From assembly GCA_045576355.1 (NCBI GenBank), contig JAZNGG010000053.1:1-36477 (forward strand): 36,477 nt of DNA. Reading direction: 5' to 3'. This stretch comes from Liminaster sp045576355 (GTDB taxonomy: Bacteria > Bacteroidota > Bacteroidia > Bacteroidales > UBA3663). The position numbers were made by a program, and so were the translations under genes. This document shows positions 32,822-36,477 of this stretch, piece after piece. The notes under the pieces are model-generated. The model did not search any database. It was not told the DNA's origin and was given only the letters and a program-made list of their open reading frames with translations. The stretch's first letter is position 1; every line of letters begins with the position of its first letter.

Positions 32822-34399
32822 CTACAGATCTATATCTTCCAATTGCACAAACACACCGGGATGCTTTATAACGCTCTCTTTAGCGGAACGCTTGCGAGAA
32901 CGTTTTTTCGCATCACCCGGATCCTCATCGGGCATCTCCTCAAACCATCGGACACTGAAATCTGAAATTGTACTATCAGAATTAGAATCCATGACATTAC
33001 TTCCGGGAGTTTCATCTGAAAAGGATTCTATCACGCTTGAAACATTGGTTTTCCGAAGAGAGGCAATGATGACAAACGCATTATAAAGTGCTGCTGACTT
33101 AACGAACATTTGTGGACGATGCTCCAGTTCCTGTGCAAATGAAGCAAAAGCATCCACGAAACTCTTCTCTTCGCTCCACCTGCCGGAGGTTAAAACACCT
33201 AAATAGGGGCGTGCCTGTTGAGTCTCGGAGAAATCAAACTGAATCCGGAAAGGAAACATTTCCCCTCGTGCCAGATAACTTGCTGAAGCTTGAAACGTAG
33301 TCTCTCCATTGCTCTCTGACATCATGCTTACAGACCGCACCTGATAACTCTTGGCTACGATAGGCAAAACGGCAAACTGGGACAAGAGGAAAAGAGCTTT
33401 AGACGGAGGTGTAGTCTGCTGTCCCATCTGCGGATAGATCATTAAGGAATCGTCCCCATACACCTCCTGGTTAGAATCTATGTGATAATAGCCTCCATGG
33501 GCATCATAGGTGTATGAATAATTGACCGCATACTCGGCTCCATCCACTTTCATAGCAGACTGGAAAGTGATCTTTCCTCTGTCTCCCTTATCCTCTGAGA
33601 GGCGGGAGAAGATCAGAGCATTTTCACTCTCTGCATGACGGCCGATTTTACACAAGACAAAATATTCGCCTTTAGCGTTATAATATTCATTGACCACCTC
33701 CACTACGAAACCGGATAAAACGACCTTAGCGATCTCCTCAAAAGAGGTTTTTATATTGTAGCTTTGGGCTGACTCTTTACTCTCCTGATCCGTATGACAA
33801 GTCAAGTTCAATTGTCCTGCCCCTTCGTAAAAAACGTAATGAAGCAGAGCATTCATCAGCGCAGACTTTCGGGCTTCCACGCGATTGATGGTCGGCAAAG
33901 AGACCCCCATCCAGTATCCTTTCTCTAACGCCTCGTTGATCCAGCCGGGTTGCAACGGATCTGTATCTGACATCATTGTGGCATAAGATATGCCGGGCAG
34001 CTCTTCGGAAGCGCCTCTGCTAACAACCAACTTTAAGATATAGGTTCTCCCCTTTTGTACCGATTGACCAAGATCCTGATCTCTGAGAATGCCAAAAGTA
34101 GGATGTGCAATGGTAAGACGTTTTACTCTTTCAGGGACATATAGCCAAATCTCTCCCGGCTTTTGCTCTGTCTTGACCACCCCCAACATACCTGCATCAA
34201 ACGTAAATCCACTATGCGTGGTCTCGACCTTAATGAGCGCACATTTCTCCCCATTAAAGTCATATAACATCGTCCCATGCGTGTTGGCAGTGAGATCATT
34301 CTCTGCCAGACGAAAGTCTGAAATCACAATGCTCTGTGCCGACATGGGGAAAATGGAGCAAAGGAGAAGTACGATGAGGAATAGTGAACGGATGGGCAT
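32822..34399 (-). CDS. Exported protein sharing N-terminal module with PEGA/SUMF1 gene
   Basis: The 525-aa protein starts MPIRSLFLIVLLLCSIFPMS, a signal peptide ending SAQ. The start at 34399 was preferred because an upstream ATG (34558) lies inside the preceding gene and adds a non-signal extension. Residues 22-130 (SIVISDFRLAENDLTANTHG onward, with NGEKCALIKVETT and GRTYILKL) are a module about 75% identical by eye to that of the next gene. The following 400 residues are different: no PEGA or SUMF1 domain, several predicted beta-rich stretches, and a charged end (KKRSRKRSAKESVIKHPGVF). I do not recognise the domain. It lies 101 bp after the LPP20-like gene and 100 bp before the PEGA/SUMF1 start. 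Probably a periplasmic or surface partner of those proteins. Confidence 0.75.
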   Translation of the reverse strand: MPIRSLFLIVLLLCSIFPMSAQSIVISDFRLAENDLTANTHGTMLYDFNGEKCALIKVETTHSGFTFDAGMLGVVKTEQKPGEIWLYVPERVKRLTIAHPTFGILRDQDLGQSVQKGRTYILKLVVSRGASEELPGISYATMMSDTDPLQPGWINEALEKGYWMGVSLPTINRVEARKSALMNALLHYVFYEGAGQLNLTCHTDQESKESAQSYNIKTSFEEIAKVVLSGFVVEVVNEYYNAKGEYFVLCKIGRHAESENALIFSRLSEDKGDRGKITFQSAMKVDGAEYAVNYSYTYDAHGGYYHIDSNQEVYGDDSLMIYPQMGQQTTPPSKALFLLSQFAVLPIVAKSYQVRSVSMMSESNGETTFQASASYLARGEMFPFRIQFDFSETQQARPYLGVLTSGRWSEEKSFVDAFASFAQELEHRPQMFVKSAALYNAFVIIASLRKTNVSSVIESFSDETPGSNVMDSNSDSTISDFSVRWFEEMPDEDPGDAKKRSRKRSAKESVIKHPGVFVQLEDIDL

Positions 34400-34500
34400 G
34401 AGGGGGGGGCGTTTTTTGCACGAATGTATTCTGAAATCTGCGCGAAGGTCTTTGTGTTCGCTTCGAAAGGGAAAATAGAAAAAAACTGCGAGGGAGAAGA

Positions 34501-36354
34501 TCATCGGAAATGCTCGGGACCATAAATGCCAAACTCCGGATCTTTTTCCGGCTGCCATGTACGGACCTTAATGATAGGTGCCTCGGGATCGTTGATATCA
34601 ACCATCAGGAAAAGATAGCCTTTATCTCCATAGTTGGAAGAATAATATTCCTGTGAGATCTGTATGGCATACAGGTCACCACCTCTACCCATCCTCTTTA
34701 TGTCATTGTCTGCAAAGCGAAGATTGATATACTCCTTGCTCTGAAAACTCTTGCGCAGATGCTGCAGATAGCTACGCTTATTGTAGCGGCTATACTTGAC
34801 GATCTCGTCTTTCAGATAGATATTATTGGAGTCATCCCCCTTGGGAGCGCGTTTGACTACCGTGCCGGTGATGATGACAGCATCCTCATCGAAAATGCCC
34901 TCGATGTAGTCTAATCGCTTCAAAGCATAGGCTGTCTTATAATTTTCGAGAAATTGCATGATCGCCATGCGAGCCTTCTCAGGCCATACCCCTTTGCCGA
35001 GGATGTCATCTGCGGCAGTTTGGCCGAGACCGAAGGCAATGTTCTCAATCTTGCGATCGGCATCGAACGTAAAGACCACCTCCTCGATGAATCGCTTATG
35101 CAACCCATTTTCAAATGAAAAGGACATCATCAAGCCGCGAGCGATGACCCGCTGACCGAAAGAATAAAAGGCACATTTAGGTTCGCCGACAAGGGTGGCC
35201 TTGCCATAACCGATGAGGCGGGTATAGATGTCATATCCCTCCGTCGTGAAGAGCTGCTGCAATCCGGTGTATTGACGTCGGCTAATCTGCTGCACCAATT
35301 CGTTGAGGACAGAGCGGTATACGGCATCGTCCGTTAACAACTCCGGCTTGCGAAAAACCTCTTGCGGGATCGTGGTGTAAGAAGAAGCAGTGGCATTTTC
35401 GGATGTGGTAACAGAGGCGACCACCGGTGCATCGGCTCGATCAGACGGCTCTGCTAAAGGAACATTTTTATAGGCAGACTTAATGGACTGAGCTGAAAGG
35501 AGTTCATAGGCATCTTTAACATCCTTATCGACGTGAGACTGCTGACGATATTCGTACTCTATTTTGAGCTGATATGCAGATGAAACAAAGCCGGGAGCCA
35601 ACTCAAGGATGCCGACGCCCTCTTTGGCACAGGCACTCGAACTCCAATCACGGCCATCGAAATAGGTAAACTCCAAACTGGAGACAGGATGGCCGGCATA
35701 GGTAAAACTGAGCTGTACATCGTCCTCACTTCGTTTTAATACTGAAATATGGATCGATCGAAGGATCTGATCGACGCGCTCATTGAGCCAAACCGACAAA
35801 TTATGTGATTGGCCTTGACCATCTACATAACGGAGGGTATCGGGAGATTGCAACGTGGACAATAAGGCATTGCCCCAGCTGATATATTTAAGGCAATTGT
35901 CAATCTGCCCTTTCTGTTCGCTACGGATGGAGGCATCGACAAATTCGCGGATTTTATTTTCCCTCGCTTTAAATATTTTAGCGACTTCCGATTTCAATAT
36001 CCAGCGTACGACGTGCGCATCCGGCTCGTTTTGGATAATCTCTCGTTGCGTATTGTTTAATGTGGCATTAGAGTAGGTCTTGATTTTTGCTTCATAAGAG
36101 ATGGTCGAAGAGACTTTCTCTCCCCCCTGCTCAAGGATCGTGTGATCGGACTTTTCTCCTTCGGAGGAAATCTTGACAGAAATCTGCGAGATGATGTCGG
36201 CCAAAGCATGATCATCGGCCTCCTTAAGGGTGACGCCATAGCCCTCTCCTACATAATAGCGAGGATCGTTTTTGACCTCTCTCCACGTCTGTGAAAACAG
36301 AGGTGTAAATAGCATACCTATGAAGGTCAGTGTCAAAATCTCTTTTATTTTCAT
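34501..36354 (-). CDS. LPP20-like exported protein with NTF2-like C-terminal region
   Basis: The 617-aa protein begins MKIKEILTLTFIGMLFTPLF, a signal peptide ending near FSQ; no lipobox Cys is seen. Residues about 34-135 (YYVGEGYGVTLKEADDHALA, DIISQISVKISSEGE) match the LPP20 pattern: a GxGxG start and Ala-rich helix followed by strands. A middle region of about 200 residues is unassigned and holds a Ser/Thr/Ala-rich linker near 305-330 (VVASVTTSENATASSYTT). The C-terminal part (about 455-600) has AIMQFLENYKTAYALKRLDY and IEGIFDEDAVIITGTVV, which look like an NTF2/SnoaL-like fold. It is the first visible gene of a three-gene exported cassette. No clear promoter is seen in the 123 bp upstream, which is repeat DNA. 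Function unknown. Confidence 0.75.
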   Translation of the reverse strand: MKIKEILTLTFIGMLFTPLFSQTWREVKNDPRYYVGEGYGVTLKEADDHALADIISQISVKISSEGEKSDHTILEQGGEKVSSTISYEAKIKTYSNATLNNTQREIIQNEPDAHVVRWILKSEVAKIFKARENKIREFVDASIRSEQKGQIDNCLKYISWGNALLSTLQSPDTLRYVDGQGQSHNLSVWLNERVDQILRSIHISVLKRSEDDVQLSFTYAGHPVSSLEFTYFDGRDWSSSACAKEGVGILELAPGFVSSAYQLKIEYEYRQQSHVDKDVKDAYELLSAQSIKSAYKNVPLAEPSDRADAPVVASVTTSENATASSYTTIPQEVFRKPELLTDDAVYRSVLNELVQQISRRQYTGLQQLFTTEGYDIYTRLIGYGKATLVGEPKCAFYSFGQRVIARGLMMSFSFENGLHKRFIEEVVFTFDADRKIENIAFGLGQTAADDILGKGVWPEKARMAIMQFLENYKTAYALKRLDYIEGIFDEDAVIITGTVVKRAPKGDDSNNIYLKDEIVKYSRYNKRSYLQHLRKSFQSKEYINLRFADNDIKRMGRGGDLYAIQISQEYYSSNYGDKGYLFLMVDINDPEAPIIKVRTWQPEKDPEFGIYGPEHFR

Positions 36355-36369
36355 AACAATATTAATAAT

Positions 36370-36477
36370 TAACTATGGCGGGGGCTGTGCCCCTCTTAGG
36401 CTGTTGGCGATGGGTGGGACTGCGTCCACTATGGCCGTTGGCGATGGCGATGGGCTTAAACCCCTAAACCCCTCAAC
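36370..36477. repeat. Low-complexity repeat at right edge
   Basis: The sequence contains GGGGC-TGT-GCCCC (small hairpin), GTTGGCGATGG twice, ATGGCN/GGCGAT hexamers, and CCCCTAAACCCCTCAAC (36461-36477). The last matches the CCCCTAAA...CTCAAC block of the repeat at about 20.7 kb. It runs past the window end. Confidence 0.7.

Overview
The window looks like chromosomal DNA of a Bacteroidota organism, most likely order Bacteroidales. The evidence is an RprX/RprY-type two-component pair, a Porin_10-type outer-membrane protein, a UpxY-type NusG paralogue, an AddB-like PD-(D/E)XK protein next to a dipeptide epimerase, and several promoters matching the Bacteroidales consensus TTTG-N19/20-TAnnTTTG. 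Ribosome-binding sites are weak or absent, which is usual for the phylum. No rRNA, tRNA, CRISPR array or intact transposase was found.

Layout. 1-227: a non-coding edge with two strong hairpins. 228-5950 (minus): an exported GH2 beta-galactosidase downstream of the rprX-rprY signalling pair. 6198-8183 (plus): a porin-like protein with a consensus promoter so close to its ATG that the mRNA may be leaderless. 8358-10053 (minus): an ECF sigma factor, a one-TM probable anti-sigma protein and a His-rich Spy/CpxP-like periplasmic protein. 10141-13212 (minus): an AddB-like nuclease. 13359-16608 (plus): dipeptide epimerase, MscS channel and M18 aminopeptidase, probably one operon. 16791-19279 (minus): rfbB, a lipoprotein and a UpxY-like antiterminator. 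19556-20620 (plus): a membrane acyltransferase. 20852-29898 (minus): a seven-gene, tightly packed glycan operon running polysaccharide pyruvyl transferase, F420-hydrogenase-beta-like Fe-S protein, three GT2 enzymes, YfhO-like membrane protein, GT4 enzyme. Its promoter-proximal end is much GC-richer than the 1-18 kb part of the window.

29899-30561 is a 663-bp gene-free stretch packed with divergent promoters, hairpins, direct and inverted repeats. 30562-36354 (minus) is an uncharacterised exported cassette. It holds an LPP20/NTF2-like protein, a secreted protein, and a PEGA-repeat protein ending in a SUMF1/C-type-lectin-like domain. The last two share a duplicated N-terminal module.

The most interesting observation is the C terminus of that last protein. 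It has the layout of a variable region of a diversity-generating retroelement (DGR) target: fixed framework codons, with differences confined to positions where such templates usually carry AAC. No reverse transcriptase or template repeat is in the window, so any mutagenesis would have to act in trans. The same gene is cut by one in-frame TAG in a PEGA repeat, so this copy may be broken. A second theme is a dispersed family of low-complexity intergenic repeats (CCCCTAAA octamers and GCCATA/ATGGCN hexamers) at about 20.7, 30.3 and 36.4 kb.
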